From: Pleomorphomonas diazotrophica
GTDB taxonomy: Bacteria > Pseudomonadota > Alphaproteobacteria > Rhizobiales > Pleomorphomonadaceae
Assembly (NCBI RefSeq): GCF_002844595.1
Contig: NZ_PJNW01000005.1
Location: 62,001-126,000, forward strand
DNA: 64,000 nt
Direction: 5' to 3'
Each line of letters begins with the position of its first letter. Within the stretch, counting starts at the first letter, position 1. The translations under genes were made by a program, and so were the position numbers. The notes below the pieces were generated by a model. That model did no database searches, had not been told where the DNA came from, and saw nothing but the letters and a program-made list of their open reading frames with translations. Shown one piece after another: positions 38,280 to 46,587 of this stretch.

Positions 38280-38960
38280 ATGATCTATTTTCTCGACACC
38301 GCCGACACCGCCGCCATCGCCCGCCTTGCCGACCTCTATCCGATCGCCGGCGTCACCACCAATCCGACGCTGATCGCGCGCGAGAAGCGGCCGTTTGCCG
38401 ACATCATCAAGGATATCCGCGCTGTGATCGGCGACGGTGCCATGCTGCACGTCCAGGTGACGGGCAACGACGCCGACACCATGGTGGCCGAGGCGCGCAA
38501 GCTCGCCGACTTCGTCGGGGCCGGCTTCCATCCCAAGGTGCCGGTGACGGCGGAGGGCATCAAGGCGATCCGGCGGCTGTCCGGCCTCGGTTTCCGCGTG
38601 ACGGCGACGGCCATCGTCACGGCCCAGCAGGCGCTGATGGCGGCGGTGGCGGGCGCGGCCTTCACCGCGCCCTATGTCAACCGGCTCGACATGATCGGCG
38701 GCGACGGCGTCAGGGTCGTCGCCGACATCGTCCATCTCTTCCGCATCCACGCCCTGCCGACTCGGCTGCTGACCGCCTCATTCAAGAACGTCCAGCAGGT
38801 GCATGACATCGCCATGGCCGGCGCGCATTCGGCAACGCTGCCGCCCGACATACTGGAAGCGCTGATCCGCCACCCGCTGACCGATTCCGGCATCGCCGGC
38901 TTTGCCGCCGACTGGGCGGCCGCCTATGGCGAAGGCCGAACCACGGCCGACCTCATCTGA
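38280..38960 (+). CDS. Fructose-6-phosphate aldolase / transaldolase-like protein (TalC/FSA family)
   Basis: A class I aldolase of 226 residues, typical FSA size. MIYFLDTADTAAIARL is the family N-terminus, TTNPTLIAREKRPF the substrate loop, and the Schiff-base Lys lies in GFHPKVPVTAEG. TATAIVTAQQAL and YVNRLDMIGGDG complete the barrel. GGGAGAG lies before the ATG. It is 53 bases after the SsnA-like gene on the same strand, so it is probably the last gene of the operon. FSA proteins act on dihydroxyacetone or hydroxyacetone donors; how that links to ureido or purine chemistry is unclear. Confidence 0.9.
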   Translation: MIYFLDTADTAAIARLADLYPIAGVTTNPTLIAREKRPFADIIKDIRAVIGDGAMLHVQVTGNDADTMVAEARKLADFVGAGFHPKVPVTAEGIKAIRRLSGLGFRVTATAIVTAQQALMAAVAGAAFTAPYVNRLDMIGGDGVRVVADIVHLFRIHALPTRLLTASFKNVQQVHDIAMAGAHSATLPPDILEALIRHPLTDSGIAGFAADWAAAYGEGRTTADLI

Positions 38961-38969
38961 GGTCGACCA

Positions 38970-39122
38970 TCAAGCCGCCGATTTCTTCTTGCCGGCGTGA
39001 TGGGTGGCGTCGTCGGTCGCCTTGGCGAAGACCTCCGTCACCGACGCGGTCTTGGCACCGGCGGGCTTCGTCGCCTTGGGCTTGCGCACTTCCTTGGTCT
39101 TTCTCACCTGTCCCTTGGCCAT
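38970..39122 (-). CDS. Small basic protein of 50 residues (conserved hypothetical)
   Basis: Starts MAKGQVRKTKEVRKPK and ends KKKSAA. It is Lys- and Ala-rich with no hydrophobic segment. The MAKGQxRxxKExKKPK opening is shared by many small proteobacterial proteins of unknown function, as I recall. Convergent with the aldolase gene, only 9 bases apart. Probably nucleic-acid or ribosome associated from its charge, but no function is known. Confidence 0.65.
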   Translation of the reverse strand: MAKGQVRKTKEVRKPKATKPAGAKTASVTEVFAKATDDATHHAGKKKSAA

Positions 39123-39277
39123 GTCGCTCTCCTCAGCGAAAGCGCAGCCGACGCAACGGTCGCCGCGCGCCTTTCCTCCGTCGGGCCGGTCTTCCGGCTG
39201 GCCACCGACGTGAACATGATGAGCCGGCTTTCGGGGAGTTACAACCTGAGCTTAGGTCCAAGGGACGTGAGCAAGAC

Positions 39278-42200
39278 TCAGGCGCGTAGCGGTTCGGCCA
39301 CGTCGTCGGCCGACATGGCGCCATAGTCGCCGAGAACGGCGCTGAAATCGCGTGGCCGGCTGAAGAAGTAGCCTTGGCCGTAACGGACGCCGAGAGCAGC
39401 CAACTCCCTCAGCGTCGCCTCGTCCTCAATCCGTTCGGCGATCACGTCCACGCCGAGTTCGCAGCCGATTTCGTTGATCGCCCGCACGACGGTACGGTCA
39501 TAGGCGCTGCCGGCCATGTTGTGAACGAAGCTGCCGTCGATCTTGATGGCATCGACGTCGAAACTCTTGAGATAGGTGAAGGACGACAGACCGGAGCCGA
39601 AATCGTCGAGACTCACCCGGCAGCCGATGCCACGAGCGGCACGGATGAAGTCGCGCGCCACCTCGAAGGAGTTGATCACCGCCGTCTCGGTGATCTCGAG
39701 CGTCAGCCGCGACGGCGACAGAGGGCTGGCCTTGAAGAGGTCGGCGAGATAGCGCCAGAGCGTCGGGTCGTTGAGCGAGTTGGCCGACAGGTTGACGGCG
39801 ACGCCGAGATCGGGCACCGTCATGATTGACGGTCCGAAATCGCCGATGACCTTGGCGAGTACCCAGCGGTCGATGGCGCCCATCAGCTCGAAGCGCTCGG
39901 CGGCGGGAATGAAGCTATCGGGGGTCGACAGGCCGCCGTTCTCATCGAGCATGCGGATGAGGAGTTCGAGCGAGCGGCTCGTCGCCTCTGGAGCCGCAAT
40001 CGACCGGATCTCCTGGGCATAAAGCACGAAGCGGTCATTCTCGATTGTTTCGCGGATGCGGGCGGCCATGCGGAAGTCGCTCATGTGCCGTTGCGCTTCG
40101 CCGGTTTCCTGCAGGAACACCGAGACGCGACCTCGACCAGCCGCTTTGGCCGCGTAGCAGGCGACATCGGCCTCGGCGAGGACCGCCTCGGCGCTTGCCG
40201 TGGTCACGTCGACCTGGGAGACGCCGGCACTGGCGCCGATCTCATAGACCTTGCCCTCCCAGGTGAACCGGATGGCTTCGATGGCACCGATGAGCTTTTC
40301 GCCGACGAAGGCCGCGAACTGACGGTCACAATTCTCGATCAGCACGGCAAACTCGTCGCCGCCCAGCCGGGCCAGGCAATCGCTGATCGGCACGATCGCC
40401 CGCATGGTGCGCGCCACTTCCTGCAGAAGGGCATCGCCAGCCAGATGTCCGGCCGTGTCGTTGACGATCTTGAAGCGGTCGAGGTCGACGAACAGCAGAC
40501 CGTGCCGGCTGCCATCCTGACGAGCCGCGGCGATCATGCTCTGGATGCGCGTCTCGAAATGGCGGCGATTGGCAAGGCCGGTGAGGTCGTCGTGGGTGGC
40601 AGCATGGGCAAGCGACCGCTGCATGGCGCGTTCGGCCGACACGTCCTGGAAAACCAGGACGGCGCCAGCCCGACCATCGGCTCCGGCGGCAGCGACTGGT
40701 GCGGCCGCCTCGCGAATGTAGTGCACATCGCGGCCACGCACGTCGATGACCTGCGTTCCGACCCGTTCGACAGGGGCGCCTGTTTCCAACACCTGCCGCA
40801 CGCAGGAGGTGGCCGGCAGGCCGCTGTCGTCATGAACGGCCTGGAAGACTTCCTCGATCGGACGACCGCAGGCATCCGCCTCGGAGAAGCCGGTCATACG
40901 TCGGGCGGCGGGATTGATCAGCGCGACGCGACCATCGGCGTCGGTGGCGATCACGCCGTCGGAAATCGCGTGCAAGGTTGTCTTGAGGCGTTCCTTCTCG
41001 TCCCGCAACGCCTGAGCGGAGCTGACCTGCTCGCTGATATCCCAGGCCGTACCGAGCAGCAGCCTGTCGCCGTTGGACAGCGTCACCCGATCGGCAAGCA
41101 CGCGGATATGCACGACGCCGCGTGTCGGGCTCAGCAGACGGCAGGTGGTGTTGACCCGTGCCTCGGGATCGACCGCTGCCTGATGCAGCATGTCGGACAG
41201 GGCCGGCCGGTCTTCCGGATGAACGAAGCGCAGCCATTCCAGTGAGCGCTGTCCGGCGCCGTCACCTGTCATCTGACCGAAGGTCTCGCCATTCCAAGTC
41301 GCGGCACCGGTGGCGAGATCGATGCTCCAGAGGCCGATGCCGCCGGCTTCGACGGCGAGACGCACGCGCTCCTCGAGGAGCTGAATCTCCCGTTCTGCAG
41401 CCTTGTTGCGCGAAATGTCGGTGTGCGTGCCGATGATGCGAAGCGGTCGTCCCTCTTCGTCGCGGGCGATCGTCTTGCCACGGTCGAGGATCCATACCCA
41501 GTGACCGTCCTTGTGGCGAAGGCGGAACTCCGCCTCAAGCCATTCCGTCTCGCCGCGTTCATGAGCATCGTTGACAAGAAGAAACGCGTCGCGGTCGTCG
41601 GGATGCATCAATTGGAGCCAAGCGTCGCCGCCGTCGATCGACACGTCGTCGGGCTCGTAGCCAAGCATTCGCTTCCAGGTGGGCGAGGTGTAGAGGCGGC
41701 CGGCCGGCTTGTCGACGTCCCACACGCCCTGCTGGCCGTTCTCCAGCGCGAAGGCCCAGCGGCTCTCGCTCTCGGCTATGGCTTCGAGCGTCCGCTTCTT
41801 GAGATCGATGTCCTCAACCTGGGTGATCAACCGATCCGGCCGGCCTGTCGCGGGGTCAGTGAAGACGATGATGGACACTTCCACCCAGAAGACTTCGCCT
41901 GACTTGCGCACGTAGCGCTTCTCGGCCTTGAGGCTGCGAATCCTGCCTTCGGAGATTCCCTCGCAAAAACTGTCCAGCCGGTCGCGATCCTCCTCGTAGG
42001 TGATGTCCTTGAAGCTGCGTCCAATGAGCTCAGCCTCGCTATATCCCGTCATGGCGCAGAAGGCGGCGTTGACCTTTCGGTAGAGGCAGTCGGCATCGAT
42101 GATCGTCACGCCGATACTGGCGTCGTCCATCGAGCGGCGAAACAGGTTCTCGCTTTCGGCGAGATCGCGCTCACGCTGGCGCAGGCGTTCGAGCAACACG

Positions 42201-43093
42201 CAGGTGGCGATCGGCAACAGCGTGCCGACGGAGACGCCGAGCGGCATCAACACCGGCAACTGCAGGGCGTCGGCCTTGCCGTAGTTCGCCATCATGGTGA
42301 CGAACCAGACGGCACCTGAGAGGATGGCCATATCGACCGGTCGCAGGACAAAGCTCGCCAGCAGCAGGGGGACGGCGAAGAACACCACGGGCTCGGGCAG
42401 GGTCGAGGTCGCGGCCAGCGCACCAGCCGAGAACAGCGCCACCATCAGCGCGAACAGTCCCCCCGTCAGCCAAGCCGGTCTTTCGCCCAGGCGCCCGGCA
42501 TCCCGCTGAAGATAAAGCAGCGAGGGCAGGAAGATGGCAAAGCCGGAGGTCGCCCCGGCCCACCAGACGTCGATTGGCATCGGCAGGCTCGACAGGAAAC
42601 CAGTCGCCCTGAGCGACAGGACGACGACAAGACAGACCAGGGGCGGAATGAAGGTCGCGGCAAGCCCGGCGGCAACCTCGAACACTCCCTCGTTGCGCGA
42701 CCTCTCCGCCCACGTCCGAACGAGGTCGATCATCATCAGGCCGATACCCATCATCAGGCCGGTGACGAAAAAGAAGGAAAGCAGGAAGGACGGCTCGCCG
42801 CCGCTGAAGGAAGCAAACAGGAACCAGCCGACAAGAGCGCCGGCAAGGCCGGCAATGCGGTCTCCAGCGGTCCGGTTGGCCAGGAGAGCGACAATCACCG
42901 CGTCAGCCGGCCAGACGGGCGTTCGTATATCGGCCAGCGCGACGGTGGCGATGATCACCGTCGACAGCCCGGCGTACAGCAGACCGCAAGCTGCAAATAT
43001 GCCGAGCCGACCTCCGGGGAACACGCCTTTCAGCACCGCAGCTCCATGCCTTGGATGAGGATGCGGCAAGTTTGACAGGTCGACATGAAACAA
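39278..43093 (-). CDS. MASE1-PAS-GGDEF-EAL membrane signalling protein
   Basis: Cyclic-di-GMP turnover protein of 1271 residues. The N-terminal 300 residues form a multi-helix MASE1-like membrane sensor (FAACGLLYAGLSTVIIATVA, TPVWPADAVIVALL). Four PAS-type modules follow to about 830 (for instance FCAMTGYSEAELIGRSFKDI and MLGYEPDDV). The diguanylate cyclase domain has the intact motif LGGDEFAVL (about 910). The EAL phosphodiesterase domain has ELLIRML in place of EAL (about 1040) but keeps NLSANSL, EITETAVI, LDDFGSGLSS, KIDGSFV and AERIED. Both activities are therefore possible; which dominates is unknown. It stands alone as a single gene. Confidence 0.92.
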   Translation of the reverse strand: MFHVDLSNLPHPHPRHGAAVLKGVFPGGRLGIFAACGLLYAGLSTVIIATVALADIRTPVWPADAVIVALLANRTAGDRIAGLAGALVGWFLFASFSGGEPSFLLSFFFVTGLMMGIGLMMIDLVRTWAERSRNEGVFEVAAGLAATFIPPLVCLVVVLSLRATGFLSSLPMPIDVWWAGATSGFAIFLPSLLYLQRDAGRLGERPAWLTGGLFALMVALFSAGALAATSTLPEPVVFFAVPLLLASFVLRPVDMAILSGAVWFVTMMANYGKADALQLPVLMPLGVSVGTLLPIATCVLLERLRQRERDLAESENLFRRSMDDASIGVTIIDADCLYRKVNAAFCAMTGYSEAELIGRSFKDITYEEDRDRLDSFCEGISEGRIRSLKAEKRYVRKSGEVFWVEVSIIVFTDPATGRPDRLITQVEDIDLKKRTLEAIAESESRWAFALENGQQGVWDVDKPAGRLYTSPTWKRMLGYEPDDVSIDGGDAWLQLMHPDDRDAFLLVNDAHERGETEWLEAEFRLRHKDGHWVWILDRGKTIARDEEGRPLRIIGTHTDISRNKAAEREIQLLEERVRLAVEAGGIGLWSIDLATGAATWNGETFGQMTGDGAGQRSLEWLRFVHPEDRPALSDMLHQAAVDPEARVNTTCRLLSPTRGVVHIRVLADRVTLSNGDRLLLGTAWDISEQVSSAQALRDEKERLKTTLHAISDGVIATDADGRVALINPAARRMTGFSEADACGRPIEEVFQAVHDDSGLPATSCVRQVLETGAPVERVGTQVIDVRGRDVHYIREAAAPVAAAGADGRAGAVLVFQDVSAERAMQRSLAHAATHDDLTGLANRRHFETRIQSMIAAARQDGSRHGLLFVDLDRFKIVNDTAGHLAGDALLQEVARTMRAIVPISDCLARLGGDEFAVLIENCDRQFAAFVGEKLIGAIEAIRFTWEGKVYEIGASAGVSQVDVTTASAEAVLAEADVACYAAKAAGRGRVSVFLQETGEAQRHMSDFRMAARIRETIENDRFVLYAQEIRSIAAPEATSRSLELLIRMLDENGGLSTPDSFIPAAERFELMGAIDRWVLAKVIGDFGPSIMTVPDLGVAVNLSANSLNDPTLWRYLADLFKASPLSPSRLTLEITETAVINSFEVARDFIRAARGIGCRVSLDDFGSGLSSFTYLKSFDVDAIKIDGSFVHNMAGSAYDRTVVRAINEIGCELGVDVIAERIEDEATLRELAALGVRYGQGYFFSRPRDFSAVLGDYGAMSADDVAEPLRA

Positions 43094-43137
43094 CGCTTAA
43101 CGTCGTGCAAAACTTCAGCTTCCGGAAGGACGCGGCA

Positions 43138-43187
43138 AGAGCATTCGCTGGGCGACCAAATGTTTCAACTCGGTCGGCGAATGCTCT
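43138..43187. repeat. Intergenic palindromic element, 11-bp perfect arms
   Basis: Arms AGAGCATTCGC / GCGAATGCTCT (43138-43148, 43177-43187), with inner arms CGACC / GGTCG. This AGAGCATT...AATGCTCT architecture resembles palindromic repeats found between genes in many Alphaproteobacteria. It differs from the element at 20288-20336. It lies directly before the purU-like remnant. Confidence 0.7.
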
Positions 43188-43201
43188 AAGGAGAAGCGCC
43201 C

Positions 43202-43310
43202 TCAAGCAAGGACGATGGTCTTCTTGCCGCGGCCGACAGCGAGGAGATCCTCGGCAGACAGCGCATGGGTCGCAGGCCAGGTCTCCTGCTCGATGACTGG
43301 CCCGCTCCCC
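43202..43310 (-). pseudogene. Remnant of a purU-like gene (C-terminal fragment with internal deletion)
   Basis: Read on the minus strand, this fragment encodes GPVIEQETWPATHALSAEDL and ends GRGKKTIVLA followed by a stop. The genuine purU, 500 bases away, reads GPIIEQETSRVTHALSAEDL and ends GKKTIVFA. Between them the fragment lacks exactly 22 codons (matching 43840-43905). No start codon or upstream part of the gene survives. Amino-acid similarity with several silent and conservative changes suggests an old, decayed paralogue or duplication rather than a recent one. Confidence 0.8.
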
Positions 43311-43353
43311 TGACCGATCGTTGCTTTAGCTCCTCAGAAGCGTCGCCCCAGCT

Positions 43354-43686
43354 TCACTCCTCAAAAGAGAACCGCCCCACCTCACAGACATTGACGCCGG
43401 CCTTCGTGGTTTCCGTGGCGTCTTCAAACACGGCGCGAAAGTCATATTTGCAGTAGCCGGAGCCGTCATCGATGTTGATCGTTACCTCACCGCCCGGTGG
43501 AAGCGCACCTTCTCCAAAGATATCTTCCTGCCAATCATTCTGGCCGGTATTCGAGGCGTAAAACTCCTGGATCGTCGTGGAGGTATTGTTGACCACCACG
43601 ACGCGACGGTCATAGGCGCTGGCGTCGGCCACGCACATGACGAAAATGGCAGCGGCCAGCGCCGATGCCTGCATCTGAAAATTCAT
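43354..43686 (-). CDS. Small secreted protein of unknown function
   Basis: A 110-residue protein with a signal peptide (MNFQMQASALAAAIFVMCVADASA, cleavage likely before YDRR). The mature part (VVVVNNTSTTIQEFYASNTG, EEDIFGEGALPPGG-like region, NIDDGSGYCKYDF, two Cys) matches a family of small periplasmic proteins widespread in Rhizobiales and often misnamed in databases (from memory). The two cysteines could form a disulfide. The start MNFQMQ was preferred over an ATG eight codons earlier because it begins a proper signal peptide. Confidence 0.75.
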   Translation of the reverse strand: MNFQMQASALAAAIFVMCVADASAYDRRVVVVNNTSTTIQEFYASNTGQNDWQEDIFGEGALPPGGEVTINIDDGSGYCKYDFRAVFEDATETTKAGVNVCEVGRFSFEE

Positions 43687-43812
43687 GTCTCCCCCCGCTT
43701 TGTCTGCCACGGATCAATAAGATCTGCATCCAGAGACGCGCAGCAAAGCACGCCGGCAAACCAGGGTCACGAGCGACTTTGGGGGCTGTCGGGGAGGATC
43801 CGTGCGGGGGCG

Positions 43813-44682
43813 TCAGGCGAAGACGATGGTCTTCTTGCCGTGCATCAGAACGCGTGCCTCAAGATGCAGCTTCACCGCACGGGCAAGGACGCGCGACTCA
43901 TTGTCGCGGCCGACGGCGACCAGATCCTCGGCGGAGAGGGCGTGGGTGACGCGCGAGGTTTCCTGCTCGATGATCGGACCCTCGTCGAGGTCGGGCGTCA
44001 CGTAGTGAGCGGTGGCGCCGATCAGCTTGACGCCGCGCTCGTGCGCCTGGTGGTAGGGCCGGGCGCCCTTGAAGGACGGCAGGAAGGAGTGATGAATGTT
44101 GATGATCTTGCCGAACAGCGCCGACGACAGCTTGTCGGACAGAACCTGCATGTAGCGGGCAAGCACCACCAGTTCGGCGCCGGTCTCTTCGACGAGAGCC
44201 ATCACCTTGGCTTCCTGCTCTTCCTTGTTCGACTTGTCCTTGTCGACCGGCCAGTAATAGTAGGGAATGCCCTGCGCCTCGGCGAAGGCGCGGCTGTCCT
44301 CGTGATTGGAGACGATGGCGGCCACCTCCGCCTTCAGCCAGCCGACTCGGATCTGGTACATCAGGTGCTGCAGGCAGTGGTCGAACTTCGACACCATGAT
44401 GACGATCTTCGGCGTGCGGGCGGCGTCAACGAGATCGACGGTCATTCCGAAGGTCTCGATGGTGTCGGACAGTGCGGCGCGGATCGTCTCGGCGCTCAGG
44501 GCGGCCGGCGTCTCGAAGGCGATGCGCATGAAGAAGCGGTTGGTAACGCGGTCCCAGAACTGGGCGCTTTCGGCGATGTTGCCACCGAGACCGGCAAGGA
44601 TGGTGGTGACCGAGGCGACGATGCGCGGACGATCGGCGCAGGAGAGCGTGAGAATGTGGGTGCGCTTGTGAGCGTCGGCCAT
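43813..44682 (-). CDS. purU: Formyltetrahydrofolate deformylase PurU
   Basis: Hydrolyses 10-formyltetrahydrofolate to formate and tetrahydrofolate, balancing one-carbon pools and supplying formate for purine synthesis. The protein has 289 residues. An N-terminal ACT domain (ILTLSCADRPRIVASVTTIL) is followed by the formyltransferase-like domain with SNHEDSRAFA, NIHHSFLPSFKGARPYHQA (catalytic Asn and His) and TPDLDEGPIIEQE (catalytic Asp). Adjacent to a decayed copy of its own C-terminal part. Stand-alone gene. Confidence 0.95.
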   Translation of the reverse strand: MADAHKRTHILTLSCADRPRIVASVTTILAGLGGNIAESAQFWDRVTNRFFMRIAFETPAALSAETIRAALSDTIETFGMTVDLVDAARTPKIVIMVSKFDHCLQHLMYQIRVGWLKAEVAAIVSNHEDSRAFAEAQGIPYYYWPVDKDKSNKEEQEAKVMALVEETGAELVVLARYMQVLSDKLSSALFGKIINIHHSFLPSFKGARPYHQAHERGVKLIGATAHYVTPDLDEGPIIEQETSRVTHALSAEDLVAVGRDNESRVLARAVKLHLEARVLMHGKKTIVFA

Positions 44683-44780
44683 GGTCGGAAACCTCGTCGG
44701 CAGTTCAGTCGACGCTAGTTAGCTTGGCCGGCCCGGAGAAGAAAGAGGCTAAAGCATTCAGATGCCGCGCCGGCAGGATT

Positions 44781-45845
44781 TCACAGAGGCCGCTCGTCGA
44801 GTGCCACAGATTTGACCAAGGCGAAGACTTGTCGCCCCGGTTCAAGGCCAAGCTCGGCCACCGCCGCCCGCGTGACCGAGGCGGCGAGACGCGTGCCGCC
44901 TTGCAGCGCCACATCGACGGTGACGCTCGGACCGGACCCGTCGGGAATGTCGGCGACGGTGCCGGCCAACACGGTGCGGATGGTAACGCCCTCCGGGCGA
45001 CGGGTGGCCAGCGCCACGTCGGTTGCATGGACCAGCACGCGCACCGCTCGCCCGAGCGGCCGCACGAGGCCGTTCAGCCAGACGATGCCAGCGGGCGTTT
45101 CAATGGGGGTCAGGTGGAACGCATCATCCGGCGCACCGAGCCGTCCCTCGACCACCGACATGATCGCGAAGCGATCGGCGGCGATGCGAAACACGTCGGC
45201 GGGCGAGCCTTGGCGCGCGACCCTGCCCGCTTCGAGCACCACGATCTTGCCGGCAAGCCGCGCCACCTCTTCCACGGCATGGCTGACGTAGACGATGGGG
45301 ATGCCGAACTCGTCGCGCAGGGCCTCGATCAGCGGCAGGATTTCCAGGCGCCTCGCCACGTCGAGTGAGGCGAGCGGCTCGTCCATCAACAGCAGACGCG
45401 GCGAGGCAAGCATCGCGCGCCCCAGGGCAACGCGCTGCTGTTCGCCGCCGCTCAGCGTCGCCGGACGTCGGTCGAGAAGATGACCTATGCCGAGCGTTTC
45501 GATCACAGGCTCCTCGGCGACGCGCCGTTGGTCCCGCGGCGTGAACAGCCGTCCGTAACGGAGATTGTTCCGAACGGAGAGATGGGGGAAAAGCCGCGCC
45601 TCCTGGAACACCACGCCGATGCGTCGGCGGTACGGCGGCACGTGGCGTCCCTTGCCATCGGCCAGAACCGTGCCGTCGACCACGACCCGGCCGGAGGCAA
45701 GGCGCGTCAGGCCGGCGATGATCTTGATCACCGACGATTTGCCCGAGCCGGAAGGGCCGAACAAGGCGGTGACGCCGCCGTCGCCGGAAAAGCCGACGTC
45801 GAGTTGGAAGTCGCCGAGGCGTTGGTTGATCTCCACCTCGATCAA
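44781..45845 (-). CDS. modC: Molybdate ABC transporter ATP-binding protein ModC
   Basis: Cytosolic ATPase driving molybdate import. The protein has 354 residues. Walker A (FGPSGSGKSS), Q-loop (VVFQEARLFPHLSV), signature (LSGGEQQRVALGRA), Walker B (LLLMDEPLASLD) and H-loop (VYVSHAVEEV) are intact. The C-terminal 120 residues form a Mop/TOBE-like molybdate-binding domain (ARRPEGVTIRTVL region). Its ATG overlaps the modB stop (4 bases). Last gene of modABC. Confidence 0.94.
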   Translation of the reverse strand: MIEVEINQRLGDFQLDVGFSGDGGVTALFGPSGSGKSSVIKIIAGLTRLASGRVVVDGTVLADGKGRHVPPYRRRIGVVFQEARLFPHLSVRNNLRYGRLFTPRDQRRVAEEPVIETLGIGHLLDRRPATLSGGEQQRVALGRAMLASPRLLLMDEPLASLDVARRLEILPLIEALRDEFGIPIVYVSHAVEEVARLAGKIVVLEAGRVARQGSPADVFRIAADRFAIMSVVEGRLGAPDDAFHLTPIETPAGIVWLNGLVRPLGRAVRVLVHATDVALATRRPEGVTIRTVLAGTVADIPDGSGPSVTVDVALQGGTRLAASVTRAAVAELGLEPGRQVFALVKSVALDERPL

Positions 45846-46531
45846 GAGGAGGCCCTCCTGAACCGGCGGGCAATGACCTCCGAGGCGACGAGAGCGGCAA
45901 GGCCGATAACGGCGGCGATAACCGAGAGGAGAAGCGCCTCGGCGTCGCCCTCCGGACTCTGGCTTGCCGTGTAGATGGCCGAGGCGATGGTGCGCGTCTC
46001 ACCTGGAATGTTGGAGACGAAGGTGATGGTGGCGCCGAACTCGCCCAGCGCCTTGGCAAAACCCAGCGTCGCACCGACCAGAATGCCGGGCAGCGACAAT
46101 GGCAAGGTCACCAAAAAGAAGGTGGAGACCGGGCCGGCGCCCAGAGTGCCGGACGCCTGTTCCAACCGGGCGTCGACCGCCTCGATGGACAGTCGGATCG
46201 CGCGGACGATGATCGGCAGCGCCATGATCACGGCGGCGACCACGGCGCCGGTCCAGCGAAAGGCGAAGACGATGCCGAAATGCTGGTCGAGAAAGGCGCC
46301 GACCGGTCCCTTGCGGCCCAGGAGCAGCAGCAGCACATAGCCCGTCACCACCGGCGGCAGCACCAGGGGCAGATGAATGACTCCGTCGAACAGTGCCTTG
46401 CCGGGGAAGCGCCCGCGGGCCAGGACCAAGGCCAGCAGGGTGGACAGCGGGACGCCCCACAAGGTCGCCACGGCGGCGACCTTGAAGCTCAGGGCGATGG
46501 CGATCCAGGCGTCTGGGGAAAGTTCCGGCAT
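45842..46531 (-). CDS. modB: Molybdate ABC transporter permease ModB
   Basis: Inner-membrane permease of 229 residues with about five hydrophobic helices, for example AIALSFKVAAVATLWGVPLS and LPLVLPPVVTGYVLLLLLG. The cytoplasmic EAA-type loop that docks to ModC reads ASGTLGAGPVSTFFLVTLPL, followed by GFAKALGEFGATITF, a strong ModB signature. It sits 56 bases downstream of modA and overlaps modC by 4 bases. Confidence 0.94.
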   Translation of the reverse strand: MPELSPDAWIAIALSFKVAAVATLWGVPLSTLLALVLARGRFPGKALFDGVIHLPLVLPPVVTGYVLLLLLGRKGPVGAFLDQHFGIVFAFRWTGAVVAAVIMALPIIVRAIRLSIEAVDARLEQASGTLGAGPVSTFFLVTLPLSLPGILVGATLGFAKALGEFGATITFVSNIPGETRTIASAIYTASQSPEGDAEALLLSVIAAVIGLAALVASEVIARRFRRASS

Positions 46532-46587
46532 GGACTTACAGTGTTCGATCGGAACCGGGCCGGCAAGGGGTCATCGGCGGGGTCAGG

